A stretch of DNA of 64,000 nucleotides from Frigoribacterium sp. MEB024 (lineage in GTDB: Bacteria; Actinomycetota; Actinomycetes; Actinomycetales; Microbacteriaceae): the NCBI RefSeq assembly GCF_000878135.1, contig NZ_JXQZ01000002.1, forward strand, positions 1-64,000, in the 5' to 3' direction. Positions 43,597 through 52,034 of this stretch are shown piece after piece (position 1 is the stretch's first letter; the number at the start of each line of letters is the position of its first letter). The translations under genes were made by a program, and so were the position numbers. Below the pieces are notes generated by a model. It ran no database searches. It saw only the letters and a list, made by a program, of their open reading frames with translations, and was not told where the DNA came from.

Positions 43597-43878
43597 TCAG
43601 CTGCCGGTGGGGCCGTTGCCGAAGACGTAGCCGACGCCGGTGCCGAACACCAGGTCGAGCAGGGACACCAGGGCCATCATGATGACCACGAAGACCAGCA
43701 CGACACCGGTGTAGCTGAGCAGCTCTTTGCGGGTCGGGGTGACGACTTTCTTGAGCTCGGCGATCACCTGGCGGATGAACAACGCGATGCGGGCGAAGGG
43801 GCTGCGGCGCGTCGCACCGTCGCTCTTCGCCTTCTCGACGACGTCTTCACTGGGGACGTCAACGTCTTTTCTCGCCAC
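43597..43878 (-). CDS. secE: Preprotein translocase subunit SecE
   Basis: This 93-residue protein has a short charged N-terminus, the amphipathic stretch FIRQVIAELKKVVTPTRKEL and a single C-terminal membrane helix (YTGVVLVFVVIMMALVSLL). It stabilises SecY in the Sec translocon. The GTG at 43878 is chosen from an upstream purine-rich AAGG and the charged start. It lies between tRNA-Trp and nusG, the conserved actinobacterial order. Confidence 0.92.
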   Translation of the reverse strand: MARKDVDVPSEDVVEKAKSDGATRRSPFARIALFIRQVIAELKKVVTPTRKELLSYTGVVLVFVVIMMALVSLLDLVFGTGVGYVFGNGPTGS

Positions 43879-43962
43879 TGTTCCGACCTTCCGAGCTCGG
43901 CCCGAGGGCCTGTGTCCGTATCTGTGTGTGATCACCGTGTCATGAAGAACACAGCCGGGCTG

Positions 43963-44035
43963 CAGGGCGGACAGGACTCGAACCTGCAACCTGCGGTTTT
44001 GGAGACCGCTGCTCTACCAATTGAGCCACCGCCCT
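43963..44035 (-). tRNA. tRNA-Trp (anticodon CCA)
   Basis: The 73-base gene folds into a cloverleaf with acceptor stem AGGGCGG/CCGCCCT. The anticodon loop CTCCAAA gives CCA, and the T-loop is TTCGAAT. The CCA tail is not encoded. It lies at the head of secE-nusG. Confidence 0.95.
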
Positions 44036-44131
44036 ATGGGATCGACGCCGTTCAGATGACCTCTCGGCCGGACCCGGAGGCCCTGCCTCTCGTAGCCGGC
44101 TGTTGGTGAACCGGACTGCAGAGGCGCGCTG

Positions 44132-44160
44132 AAGCTTGGCGCATTCGATCGCCTCGTCAA
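44132..44160 (-). promoter_or_regulatory. Likely promoter of tRNA-Trp-secE-nusG
   Basis: On the minus strand TTGACG (44155-44160) is followed after 17 bases by AAGCTT (44132-44137). The -10 box is poor. It lies about 95 bases before the tRNA. Confidence 0.4.
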
Positions 44161-44253
44161 GTGTAGGCGAAGCGGGGGGCGCGTGCAAAGCCGGGCCGAA
44201 CCGCACCCCGAGCCCCGGTCCGGACGGCCCTGTCCGGCCCGATGGCACCCCGC

Positions 44254-44259
44254 TAGGCT
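44254..44259 (+). promoter_or_regulatory. Leaderless-type -10 box for the aminotransferase gene
   Basis: TAGGCT stands six bases before the GTG at 44266. Confidence 0.5.
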
Positions 44260-44265
44260 GGCCGC

Positions 44266-45468
44266 GTGACCCCGACCGTGCGCCGTCTCTCGTCCCGTAT
44301 CTCGTCGATCGCCGAATCGGCCACGTTGGCCGTCGACGCGAAGGCCAAGTCCCTGCTGGCCCAGGGCCGACCGATCATCAGCTACGGCCCGGGCGAGCCC
44401 AACTTCCCGACGCCCGACCACATCGTCGAGGCGGCCGTCGTCGCCGCCCGCGACCCGCGCAACCACCGCTACTCGGCGGCGGCCGGCCTGCTCGAACTGC
44501 GCGAGGCGATCGTCGAGAAGACCCGGCGCGACAGCGGCACGACGGTGTCGACCTCGCAGGTGATCGTCACGAACGGTGGCAAACAGGCCGTCTACCAGGC
44601 TTTCCAGGCGCTGCTCGACGACGGCGACGAGGCCCTCCTGCCCGCGCCCTACTGGACGACCTACCCCGAGGCCATCGCGCTGGCCGGCGGCGTGACCGTC
44701 GAGGTCTTCGCCGGTGCCGACCAGGGCTACAAGGTCACGGTCGACCAACTCGAGGCAGCCCGCACCGAGCGCACCAAGGTGTTGCTGTTCTGCTCGCCGT
44801 CGAACCCGACCGGTGCGGTCTACTCGCGCGACGAGGTCGAGGCGATCGGTCGATGGGCCCTCGAGGCCGGCGTCTGGGTGATCACCGACGAGATCTACCA
44901 GAACCTCACCTACGACGGCGTGACGGCCACCTCGATCACCGAGGCCGTGCCCGAACTGGCGGACCAGGCGATCCTCGTCAACGGCGTCGCCAAGACCTAC
45001 GCCATGACCGGGTGGCGCGTCGGCTGGATGATCGGCCCCACCGACGTGATCAAGGGGGCCGCGAACCTCCAGTCACACCTCACCTCGAACGTCTCGAACG
45101 TGTCGCAGCGCGCGGCCCTGGCGGCGCTCACCGGTTCCCAGGACGAGGTCGAGGCCATGCGCGTCTCCTTCGACGCCCGTCGCGGCACGATCGTGCGCGA
45201 GCTCAACCGGATCGAGGGCGTCGTCACCCCGACTCCCGAGGGCGCCTTCTACGTCTACCCCGACGTGCAGGGCCTGCTCGGTCGCGAGTGGGGCGGGGTG
45301 ACGCCCACGACGTCGCTCGAGCTGGCCGACCTCATCCTCGAACAGGCCGACGTCGCCACCGTGCCCGGCGAGGCCTTCGGCCCCAGCGGCTACCTCCGCC
45401 TGTCGTACGCGCTCGGCGACGACGAACTGCTCGAGGGCGTCCGTCGCCTGCAGCGCCTGTTCGCCTGA
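44266..45468 (+). CDS. PLP-dependent aminotransferase, aspartate aminotransferase-like
   Basis: This 400-residue class I aminotransferase resembles bacterial aspartate aminotransferases of the thermophile type. It has [43 protein letters not shown] and the PLP lysine in [16 protein letters not shown]. It would transfer amino groups between aspartate and 2-oxoglutarate, though prephenate or other activities occur in relatives. The GTG at 44266 is backed by a -10 box. A 15-bp hairpin ends the transcript. Confidence 0.88.
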   Translation: MTPTVRRLSSRISSIAESATLAVDAKAKSLLAQGRPIISYGPGEPNFPTPDHIVEAAVVAARDPRNHRYSAAAGLLELREAIVEKTRRDSGTTVSTSQVIVTNGGKQAVYQAFQALLDDGDEALLPAPYWTTYPEAIALAGGVTVEVFAGADQGYKVTVDQLEAARTERTKVLLFCSPSNPTGAVYSRDEVEAIGRWALEAGVWVITDEIYQNLTYDGVTATSITEAVPELADQAILVNGVAKTYAMTGWRVGWMIGPTDVIKGAANLQSHLTSNVSNVSQRAALAALTGSQDEVEAMRVSFDARRGTIVRELNRIEGVVTPTPEGAFYVYPDVQGLLGREWGGVTPTTSLELADLILEQADVATVPGEAFGPSGYLRLSYALGDDELLEGVRRLQRLFA

Positions 45469-45486
45469 CCCCACCCGCGCCACCCC

Positions 45487-45520
45487 GAGGCCGGGTCCAC
45501 CGAACGGTGGACCCGGCCTC
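45487..45520 (+). terminator. Terminator after the aminotransferase gene
   Basis: A perfect 15-bp stem (GAGGCCGGGTCCACC with its complement) and a GAAC loop start 18 bp after the stop codon. Confidence 0.7.
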
Positions 45521-45568
45521 GACCGGTCGGGCCTGGTGCCCGGCGTCGCCACGGCGCACGCTGGTCAC

Positions 45569-46489
45569 ATGACCCCCGAACCCGTCGTGCGCGTGCACGA
45601 CCTCACCAAGACCTACGGCACCGCCACGGCACTGCACGGCATCTCGTTCGAGGTCGCCGCGGGCGAGACCCTCGGCCTGCTCGGCCCCAACGGCGCCGGC
45701 AAGTCCACCACCATCGAGATCCTCGAGGGCTACCGCGACCGGTCCGGCGGCGAGGTGTCGGTGCTGGGCGCCGACCCGCGACACGGCGGTCTCGACTGGA
45801 AGGCACGCCTCGGCATCGTGCTGCAGACGTCCGGCGAACAGGGGACGGCCACGGTGCGCGAGCAGATCGCGCACTTCGCGGGCTTCTACCCGAACCCGCG
45901 CGACGTCGACGAGGTCATCGCGGCGGTCGGCCTCGAGGCGAAGGCGGGCGCCCGCATCCGGTCGTTGTCCGGCGGGCAGCGGCGCCGCGTCGACGTGGCG
46001 CTGGGCGTCGTGGGTGGTCCCGAACTGCTCTTCCTCGACGAGCCGACGACGGGTTTCGACCCCGAGGCCCGGCGACAGTTCTGGCAGCTGATCCGGTCGC
46101 TGTCGGACGACGGCACGAGCATCGTCCTCACCACGCACTACCTCGACGAGGCCGCTCAGTTGAGCGACCGCGTCGCGGTGATCGCCCAGGGCCGGCTCGT
46201 CGCCCAAGGGCGACCCGACGAGCTCGGGGACGAGGAGGCGCGCACGCCTCACGTCACCTGGGTCGACGAACACGGACGGCACGACGTCCGCACCACCGAA
46301 CCGGGCGCCCTGGTCGCCGACCTGCACACCCGCGGAGGTGAACCCCGCTCGCTCGAGGTGATCCGGCCGTCGTTGGAGGACGTGTACCTGGGACTGGTCG
46401 CGACCGCCGAGCGGGCAGCGGACGGGACCCCGGACGCGACGGTCGCCGGGAACGGGCACCGCGCCTCCTCGTCCGAGGTGATCTCGTGA
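45569..46489 (+). CDS. ABC-2 type exporter, ATPase subunit
   Basis: This 306-residue ATPase has Walker A LGPNGAGKSTTIEIL, the signature LSGGQRRRVDVALGV and Walker B LLFLDEPTTGFDPEA, as in drug or polyketide exporters (DrrA type). The C-terminal 80 residues form a short accessory domain. ATG 45569 is chosen over a GTG at 45536. It is coupled to the permease gene (GTGA overlap) and followed by a two-component system that probably controls it. Two AGGAGGCGCG motifs (46233, 46460) lie in its 3' part. Confidence 0.85.
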   Translation: MTPEPVVRVHDLTKTYGTATALHGISFEVAAGETLGLLGPNGAGKSTTIEILEGYRDRSGGEVSVLGADPRHGGLDWKARLGIVLQTSGEQGTATVREQIAHFAGFYPNPRDVDEVIAAVGLEAKAGARIRSLSGGQRRRVDVALGVVGGPELLFLDEPTTGFDPEARRQFWQLIRSLSDDGTSIVLTTHYLDEAAQLSDRVAVIAQGRLVAQGRPDELGDEEARTPHVTWVDEHGRHDVRTTEPGALVADLHTRGGEPRSLEVIRPSLEDVYLGLVATAERAADGTPDATVAGNGHRASSSEVIS

Positions 46490-47295
46490 GGACCCTCGCG
46501 CTCGGCCTGAGCCGCACCCGGTACGAGGTCCGGGGGTACTTCCGGGCCGGCGACACCGTCTTCTTCACGTTCCTGTTCCCGGTGGTGATGCTCGCGATCT
46601 TCTCGACGGCGTTCAGCGCGTCGGGTTCGTTCGGCACCCGGCCGGACGGCTCCGAGGTGGGGGCCGCCGCCTTCTACCTGCCGGGCATGATCGCGGCCGG
46701 CATCCTGCTGTCGGGCGTGCAGAACCTCGCCGTGGACATCGCCCTCGAGCGCGGCGACGGCACCCTGAAACGACTCTCGGGGACTCCCCTGCCGGTCGGG
46801 TCGTACTTCGTGGGCAAGTTCGGCCAGGTGCTCGTCACGAGCCTGCTGCAGGTGGCGCTGCTCGTGCTGGTCGCGCGCGTGGTGTTCGGCGTGCCGTTGC
46901 CGACCGATGCCGGGTCGTGGCTGACGCTCGCCTGGGTCTACCTGCTCGGCATCGCGACCTCGGCACTGGTCGGCATCGCCCTCTCCCGCGTGCCCCGCAG
47001 CGGCAAGAGCGCCACGGCCGTGATCGTCCCGATCACGCTGGTGCTGCAGTTCATCTCGGGCGTCTACCTGCCGTTCACCCAGCTGCCCGACTGGCTGCAG
47101 TCGGTGGCCTCGGTCTTCCCGTTGAAGTGGTTGGCCCAGGGCATGCGCAGCGTGTTCCTGCCCGACACGTTCTCGGCCGGCGAGGCCGGCGGCTCGTGGG
47201 ACCTGCCCGGTGTCGCCCTCTGGCTGGCGGTCTGGCTCGTCGCCGGTGCCGTCGCCTCACTGCTGACCTTCCGGTGGATCAGGAAGGACACGTGA
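46486..47295 (+). CDS. ABC-2 type exporter, permease subunit
   Basis: This 269-residue protein has six hydrophobic segments of the ABC-2 transporter family (YLPGMIAAGILLSGVQ, then IALERGDGTLKRLSGTPLPV and LQFISGVYLPFTQLPDWL). It forms the membrane part of an exporter with the overlapping ATPase gene. Drug or antibiotic export is typical of the type; the substrate is unknown. Confidence 0.85.
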   Translation: MRTLALGLSRTRYEVRGYFRAGDTVFFTFLFPVVMLAIFSTAFSASGSFGTRPDGSEVGAAAFYLPGMIAAGILLSGVQNLAVDIALERGDGTLKRLSGTPLPVGSYFVGKFGQVLVTSLLQVALLVLVARVVFGVPLPTDAGSWLTLAWVYLLGIATSALVGIALSRVPRSGKSATAVIVPITLVLQFISGVYLPFTQLPDWLQSVASVFPLKWLAQGMRSVFLPDTFSAGEAGGSWDLPGVALWLAVWLVAGAVASLLTFRWIRKDT

Positions 47296-47356
47296 CCCGG
47301 GGACCGGCACCGATCCCCGCCGACCGGAGTCGGTCCCGACGAGCGCGGCCTGCCGC

Positions 47357-47362
47357 TAGCGT
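47357..47362 (+). promoter_or_regulatory. Leaderless-type -10 box for the NarL-type kinase gene
   Basis: TAGCGT stands seven bases before the ATG at 47370. It could give separate expression of the two-component genes. Confidence 0.35.
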
Positions 47363-47369
47363 GAGCGAC

Positions 47370-48587
47370 ATGGACGACACCGGCGAGCGGGCCGAGACCG
47401 GGGCATCCGCCCGGTCGGGCACCGCGATCTCGATGCGCTGGTGGGACGCCGGCCTCGCGGTCACCGTGATCGTGATGGTCGTGCTCGCCACGACCTCGTC
47501 GAGCGGACGGGTGACGGCGTCCTTCGTCGCCGTCGGTCTGCTGACGGTCGTCTGGTTCGCCCTGGCCCGACCCGCGGTCCGTCGCGACGACGACCTCCTG
47601 TCGCTCCCGACCGTCGCCGCGGTCGCCGCCGTCGTGACCGTGGGTGGCCTCGCCGTCGCCGCCACCCCCGAGCTCGCGGTCGTCCAGGCCTTCCTGATGC
47701 CGCTGATCTGGACGCTGCTGCCCGGCACCCGGTCCGCGATCGTCGCCAACGTCTGCCTGTGCGTCGCCATCTCGGTCGGGTTCGTCGTCAGCCTGGGGTG
47801 GTCGGCCGAGTCCCTCGCGACGGCGGCCACCAGCGAGGGCCTCTCGCTCGTGTTCAGCATCGCGCTCGGGCTCTGGATCACCACGATCGCCCGTGTCGGG
47901 GCCGAACGCGGCCGCCTGCTCGACGAGCTGCGCGAGGCCCAGGCCGAACTCGCCGCCCGCCACCGCGACGCCGGCACGAGCGCCGAACGCGAACGGCTCG
48001 CCCGCGAGATCCACGACACGATCGCCCAAAGCCTGACCGGGGTCGTCATGCTCGCCCAACAGACACGGGGCGCCCTCGCGGCCGGCGACCTGGTGACGAC
48101 CCGCGAACGGCTCGACGTGATCGAGACCGCCGCCCGCGAGGCCCTCACGGAGGCCCGCACCCTCGTCGCGGCGACCGCGTCCGCCGGCCCGGCCGGCACC
48201 GACGTCGCGGCGGCCCTGCGCCGCCTCGGCCAGCGCTTCGAGCGCGAGAGCGGCATCGACGTGACGGTCGACGCCGCCGAGGTCGAGCTGCCCCGCGACC
48301 TGCAGGTCGTGCTGGTGCGGTGCACCCAGGAGGCGCTGGCCAACGTCCGCAAGCACAGCGCCTCGACGGCCGCTCGGGTCACGCTCACGGCCGCGGACGG
48401 GACGGCCGTGCTGGTCGTGGCCGACGACGGCACCGGGTTCGACACGGCGGTCGCCTCGACCGGGTTCGGCCTCGACGGTCTCCGCGAGCGGCTCCACCTC
48501 TCGGGCGGCCGGCTCGACGTCTCGTCCGGTGCCGACGGTACGATCGTCACCGCGCAGGTGCCCCGGGCGGCGGTGACGGCCTCGTGA
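47370..48587 (+). CDS. NarL-type sensor histidine kinase (HisKA_3)
   Basis: This kinase of 405 residues has about six membrane segments in its first 175 residues. A linker is followed by the dimerisation box RERLAREIHDTIAQSLTG with His215. The ATPase domain has EALANVRKHS and VADDGTGFD, then FGLDGLRERLHL. It pairs with the response regulator whose start overlaps its stop (GTGA). The membrane sensor with almost no external loop suggests detection of a membrane-active compound, consistent with control of the exporter upstream. Confidence 0.88.
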   Translation: MDDTGERAETGASARSGTAISMRWWDAGLAVTVIVMVVLATTSSSGRVTASFVAVGLLTVVWFALARPAVRRDDDLLSLPTVAAVAAVVTVGGLAVAATPELAVVQAFLMPLIWTLLPGTRSAIVANVCLCVAISVGFVVSLGWSAESLATAATSEGLSLVFSIALGLWITTIARVGAERGRLLDELREAQAELAARHRDAGTSAERERLAREIHDTIAQSLTGVVMLAQQTRGALAAGDLVTTRERLDVIETAAREALTEARTLVAATASAGPAGTDVAAALRRLGQRFERESGIDVTVDAAEVELPRDLQVVLVRCTQEALANVRKHSASTAARVTLTAADGTAVLVVADDGTGFDTAVASTGFGLDGLRERLHLSGGRLDVSSGADGTIVTAQVPRAAVTAS

Positions 48588-49294
48588 CCGACGGGCACGC
48601 GCACGACGACGCGACGCCGGAGGTCGACAGGACCCCGCCGGCGGGGTCGCCCGTCCACCGCACCCTCGTGGCCGACGACCACCCGATCGTGCGGCAGGGC
48701 ATCGCCGCGCTCCTCGCGACGACGGACGACTTCGTCGTGGTCGGACAGGCGAGCGACGGCCACGAGGCCGTCGCCCTGGCCGAGTCGCTCGAGCCCGACC
48801 TCATCGTGATGGACCTCCGCATGCCCGGACTCGACGGGGTCGAGGCGACCGAGGCCGTCCTGGCGCTACGCCCCTCCACCCGCGTCGTCGTGCTCACCAC
48901 CTACGAGTCCGACGACAGCATCCTGCGGGCGATCGAGGTGGGGGCGAGCGGCTACCTGCTCAAGGCCTCACCCGAGGACGAGCTGTTGGCGGGTCTCCGG
49001 GCCGTGGCCGCGGGACAGGTGGCCCTCGCCCCCGCGATGGCCGCCCGACTGGTCGGCCGCGCGCGCACCGGCGGAGAGCCCGCTCCGCGCGTGAGCCCGC
49101 TGAGTCCCCGCGAGACCGAGGTGCTCGCCCTCGTCGCCGAGGGGTGCTCGAACCGCGAGATCGGACGTCGACTCTTCGTCGGCGAGGCGACGGTCAAGAC
49201 GCACCTGCTGCACGTGTTCGAGAAGCTCGGCGTCAACGACCGGACGCGCGCCGTCACGCTGGCCCTCGAGCTCGGCCACCTGCCACGCGGCTGA
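48584..49294 (+). CDS. NarL/LuxR-family response regulator
   Basis: This 236-residue protein has a receiver domain (LVADDHPIVRQGI, phosphoacceptor Asp77 in VMDLRMPG, Lys in GYLLKA). A LuxR helix-turn-helix follows (LSPRETEVLALVAEGCSNREI, EATVKTHLLHVFEKLGV). It is coupled to the kinase gene and probably activates the ABC-2 exporter operon upstream. The first 25 residues are polar and variable. Confidence 0.88.
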   Translation: MTDGHAHDDATPEVDRTPPAGSPVHRTLVADDHPIVRQGIAALLATTDDFVVVGQASDGHEAVALAESLEPDLIVMDLRMPGLDGVEATEAVLALRPSTRVVVLTTYESDDSILRAIEVGASGYLLKASPEDELLAGLRAVAAGQVALAPAMAARLVGRARTGGEPAPRVSPLSPRETEVLALVAEGCSNREIGRRLFVGEATVKTHLLHVFEKLGVNDRTRAVTLALELGHLPRG

Positions 49295-49316
49295 CGTGCC
49301 GCGCGCGACGGCGCGG

Positions 49317-50408
49317 CTAGAGCGAGAGGCCGAGGAGGACGGGCTCGGGGTGCAGCAGCACGCCGAACTCGGACTGCACGCGCTGCTGCACGTAGCGGGC
49401 GAGCTCGGCGACCTCGTCGCCCGTGGCGCCACCACGGTTGGTCAGGGCCAGGGTGTGCTTGGACGAGACGGCGGCTCGGGAGCCGGGCAGTCGGAAGCCC
49501 TTGGCGATGCCGGCGTGCTCGATCAGCCAGGCCGCGCTGAGCTTGACCTCGGCGGGCGCCCGGGGTGCGGGGGCGGCCGGCTCCTCGCCGAGCGGCACGA
49601 CCCGACGCTCGGGTTCGGGGCCGGTCTGCCACCGCGGTGCGTCGGCGGGCAGGGTCGACGCATCGGCCCGCGACACGATCGGGTTCGTGAAGAACGAGCC
49701 GCTGGACGCGGTGTCACGGTCGTCGGGGTCGAGCACCATGCCCTTGGCGGCCCGCAGGGCCAGAACGCTCGACCGCACGCCGGCCACCGAGACCCGGGCC
49801 CCGAGTTCGACGTCGAGGGCCTTCGCGAGCTGCGGGTACGCCACCTGCTCGCTCGCGCCTCCGTGGTCCGTCAGGGCGAACTCGACCGCCGTGACGACGC
49901 CCCGGCGACCCTGTTTGAAGACGCTCGTGCGATAGCCGAGGTCGAGATTGGCCGCGGGGATGCGGACGAACTCGCCGGAGTCGTCGTCGAGGAAGTCGAC
50001 GGCGACCAGCGTCGAGGCGACCTCTTGACCGTAGGCACCGATGTTCTGGATCGGCGAGGCGCCCGTCGAGCCGGGGATGCCGCTCAGCGCCTCGAGCCCC
50101 GACCAGCCCTGCTCGACCGTGTACGCGACGAGGTCGTCCCAGGGCTCGCCGGCGGCGACGCGCAGGTGGACGCGGTCGTCGTCGGAGTCGACGCGCTCGA
50201 CGCCGCGCGTGGCCACGCGGACGACCGTGCCGTCGAACGGCTCGTCGGAGGCGACCGTGTTCGAGCCGCCGCCCAGGACGAACCAGGGGTCGTCGCCGAG
50301 CGACGCCTCGCGGACGGCCGCCAGCAGTTCGTCGGTCGTCGTCGCCTCGACCAGTCGGGCGGGCTCGCCGCCCACCTGCATCGTCGTGAGCTCGGCGAAG
50401 GTCGTCAC
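49317..50408 (-). CDS. murB: UDP-N-acetylenolpyruvoylglucosamine reductase
   Basis: This 363-residue flavoenzyme matches MurB, which reduces UDP-GlcNAc-enolpyruvate to UDP-MurNAc with NADPH in peptidoglycan synthesis. It shows TTMQVGGEPARLVEA, the FAD loop VLGGGSNTV, GIPGSTGASPIQNIGAYGQEV, the catalytic Ser in ASSGSFFTNP and the Glu in LHPEP at the end. The GTG at 50408 overlaps the stop of the MaoC-type gene. The operon order hydratase-hydratase-murB is found across actinobacteria. Confidence 0.92.
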   Translation of the reverse strand: MTTFAELTTMQVGGEPARLVEATTTDELLAAVREASLGDDPWFVLGGGSNTVASDEPFDGTVVRVATRGVERVDSDDDRVHLRVAAGEPWDDLVAYTVEQGWSGLEALSGIPGSTGASPIQNIGAYGQEVASTLVAVDFLDDDSGEFVRIPAANLDLGYRTSVFKQGRRGVVTAVEFALTDHGGASEQVAYPQLAKALDVELGARVSVAGVRSSVLALRAAKGMVLDPDDRDTASSGSFFTNPIVSRADASTLPADAPRWQTGPEPERRVVPLGEEPAAPAPRAPAEVKLSAAWLIEHAGIAKGFRLPGSRAAVSSKHTLALTNRGGATGDEVAELARYVQQRVQSEFGVLLHPEPVLLGLSL

Positions 50409-50836
50409 GCCAGCGTCACCACGACCTGGGCCTTGCCCAGCACCGTCTGGCCGCCGGAGGAGACGGTCAGGTCGATGCGCGCCGTGCCGGCCTCGTCGTC
50501 GAGCTTGCCCACCTTCGCGACGACGACGATCTCGGCCCCGGCGGTCGGGTCGACCACGACGGGACGCGTGAAGCGCACCTGGTAGTCGGACACCCAGCCG
50601 AGCACGCCGGCGTCGTCGCCCGCGCCCTCGAGCCATTCGACGACCGGCTGGACGGCGGTGCCCATCGTGAGCATGCCGTGGGCCAGGACGCCGGGCAGAC
50701 CGACCTCGGCCGCCACGTCGTCGCGGTAGTGGATCGGGTTGAAGTCGCCCGACGCCCCGGCGTACCGCACCAGCGAGTCGCGCGTCAGCGGGTAGGTCTT
50801 CTCGGCCACGACCCGGCCGACCTCGAGGGCGCTCAT
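50405..50836 (-). CDS. MaoC-like hydratase (HadB-like)
   Basis: This 143-residue protein has a hot-dog fold of the MaoC hydratase type with the catalytic pattern YAGASGDFNPIHYRDDVAA (Asp, His) and GVLAHGMLTMGTAV. Relatives in mycobacteria (HadB) dehydrate 3-hydroxyacyl-ACP during fatty acid elongation; the role here is inferred. It overlaps the HadA-like gene before it and murB after it, showing one coupled operon. Confidence 0.82.
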   Translation of the reverse strand: MSALEVGRVVAEKTYPLTRDSLVRYAGASGDFNPIHYRDDVAAEVGLPGVLAHGMLTMGTAVQPVVEWLEGAGDDAGVLGWVSDYQVRFTRPVVVDPTAGAEIVVVAKVGKLDDEAGTARIDLTVSSGGQTVLGKAQVVVTLA

Positions 50837-51291
50837 GCGGCTGCCTCGTCGTCGGCGCGGACGACGAGCGTCGACACCGCGGTGACCACGTGTCGCCCCT
50901 CGACGTCGCGCATGTCGGAGGACGCCGTGACCATCGCGTTGCCGCCCAGGGTCTTGACGCTCGTGACGGTCAGGGTCGCCGTGAGCTCGTCCCCCGCGAC
51001 GATCGGACGGGAGAGCGAGAAGCGCTGCTCGCCGTGGACGACGCGGGAGAAGTCGATGCCCGCGTCGGGTTCGGCGAGCAACTGGGCGAGGGTGGCCTCT
51101 TGCACGACGACGGCGAAGGTCGGCGGGGCGACGAGGTCGCCGTGGCCGGCCGCGCGGGCCGCCTCGACGTCGAGCGACAGGGGGCTCGTCGAGCCGGTGG
51201 CGCGGGCGAACTCGCGCACCTTCTCGCGGCCCACGAGGTAGGGCGGGGCCGGCGGGAAGACCCGCCCTTGCAGATCAGGGTTCACGGACAC
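50833..51291 (-). CDS. FAS1-like hydratase (HadA-like)
   Basis: This 152-residue protein is a MaoC N-terminal/FAS1-like hot-dog protein: YLVGREKVREFARATGS, LVAPPTFAVVVQE and VVHGEQRFSLSRPIVAGDEL. In mycobacteria the corresponding HadA pairs with HadB to form the active dehydratase, and the two genes are coupled here by an ATGA overlap. TAGACT stands seven bases before the GTG at 51291, with a GTG two codons later as an alternative. Confidence 0.82.
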   Translation of the reverse strand: MSVNPDLQGRVFPPAPPYLVGREKVREFARATGSTSPLSLDVEAARAAGHGDLVAPPTFAVVVQEATLAQLLAEPDAGIDFSRVVHGEQRFSLSRPIVAGDELTATLTVTSVKTLGGNAMVTASSDMRDVEGRHVVTAVSTLVVRADDEAAA

Positions 51292-51298
51292 GCCGTCG

Positions 51299-51304
51299 AG
51301 TCTA
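51299..51304 (-). promoter_or_regulatory. Leaderless-type -10 box for the hydratase-murB operon
   Basis: On the minus strand TAGACT lies seven bases before the GTG at 51291. Confidence 0.45.
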
Positions 51305-51347
51305 ACCAGCGGGGTACGACGCCCGGCCCGGTGTCGGGGGCACGGCG

Positions 51348-51353
51348 TACGGT
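51348..51353 (+). promoter_or_regulatory. Leaderless-type -10 box for the DUF3072 gene
   Basis: TACGGT stands six bases before the ATG at 51360. Confidence 0.45.
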
Positions 51354-51359
51354 CACGTC

Positions 51360-51725
51360 ATGAGCGACGCGAACATCGACCCCGACATCACCCCCGTCGA
51401 CCCGGCAGCGGCCGAGTCCGACGAGACGACGACCACCGACACGACGAGCACCGAGCAGACCGACCAGGCCGCCACGGCCCGCGAAGAGAACTCGAGCCCC
51501 GCACACGGCGAGACCCTCGGCGGCGCCCGCCCCGACGCCGGCAGCACGGCCTCCAAGGACCCCGACGACTGGGTGACCGGCGACGAGCCCATCACGGGCC
51601 CGCAGAAGAGCTACCTCGACACCCTCGCCCGCGAGGCCGGTGAAGAGTTGCCCGCCGACATGACCAAGGCCGAGGCCAGCGAGCACATCGACCGCCTCCA
51701 GCAGAAGACCGGCCGGGGGGCCTGA
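51360..51725 (+). CDS. DUF3072 protein
   Basis: This 121-residue acidic protein has a disordered first half rich in Thr, Asp and Glu. A conserved C-terminal helix pair resembles DUF3072 (PITGPQKSYLDTLAREAG, then MTKAEASEHIDRLQQKTG). The family has no known function; a short helical DNA- or protein-binding role is conceivable. It is transcribed alone and ends at a hairpin terminator. Confidence 0.8.
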   Translation: MSDANIDPDITPVDPAAAESDETTTTDTTSTEQTDQAATAREENSSPAHGETLGGARPDAGSTASKDPDDWVTGDEPITGPQKSYLDTLAREAGEELPADMTKAEASEHIDRLQQKTGRGA

Positions 51726-51741
51726 CGCCGCACGACCCGAC

Positions 51742-51780
51742 GGGGCCCGGGCCGATCCGCGAAAGACGGCTCCGGGCCCC
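51742..51780 (+). terminator. Terminator after the DUF3072 gene
   Basis: GGGGCCCGGGCCG pairs with CGGC-t-CCGGGCCCC around a 12-base loop, followed by TT. It starts 17 bp after the stop codon. Confidence 0.6.
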
Positions 51781-51809
51781 TTCCGATCCACCCGGCGCGG
51801 TCGTACACT
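51781..51809 (+). promoter_or_regulatory. Promoter of the orphan structured element before the UbiA gene
   Basis: TTCCGA (51781-51786) and TACACT (51804-51809) are 17 bases apart. Transcription would start near 51816, at the first helix of the element. Confidence 0.4.
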
Positions 51810-51814
51810 CCAGT

Positions 51815-51942
51815 CACGTCTGGGATGGTAACTCGACGTGGGCACCCTCTTTCGGCGCGTGCCGGTACTGATCCACCTGCACCTCGAGCGCCGAGGGTGC
51901 GACGAGGTGCATCCGAGTCCTCCCCCGACTCGGGTGCACCTC
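51815..51942 (+). ncRNA. Candidate structured RNA or leader upstream of the UbiA gene
   Basis: This stretch contains four possible helices. They are CACGTC/GACGTG (51815-51820 with 51835-51840), GGCAC/GTGCC (51841-51863), an 8-bp helix at 51879-51900 and a 16-pair hairpin at 51904-51942 with loop CTCCCCC. TGCACCTCG (51878-51886) can instead pair perfectly with CGAGGTGCA (51903-51911), which would break the last hairpin; this is the form of an attenuator or riboswitch. It matches no family I recognise. Short GTG/ATG frames cross it but look random. Confidence 0.45.
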
Positions 51943-51981
51943 TTCACGTTCCCGGCCTTCCGCCCGTGGCCGACCGCGGCC

Positions 51982-52005
51982 GGGGCCGGGGCCGGGGCCG
52001 GGGCC
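51982..52005 (+). repeat. Four tandem GGGGCC units (possible G-quadruplex)
   Basis: Four perfect GGGGCC hexamers lie 17 bases before the -10 box of the UbiA gene, on its coding strand. Four runs of four G can form a G-quadruplex in DNA or RNA. Confidence 0.8.
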
Positions 52006-52022
52006 GACGGCCCTCGCCCGTC

Positions 52023-52028
52023 TAGGGT
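52023..52028 (+). promoter_or_regulatory. Leaderless-type -10 box for the UbiA gene
   Basis: TAGGGT stands six bases before the ATG at 52035. Confidence 0.5.
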
Positions 52029-52034
52029 GAGCGG

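Noticed and set aside
43930-44265. A further tRNA or small gene between tRNA-Trp and the aminotransferase.
   Set aside because: Only promoter-like elements were found; no second cloverleaf or credible frame is visible.
51815-51942. The actinobacterial 6C small RNA.
   Set aside because: 6C RNAs have two hairpins with runs of six C; here only one loop is C-rich and the order of helices differs.
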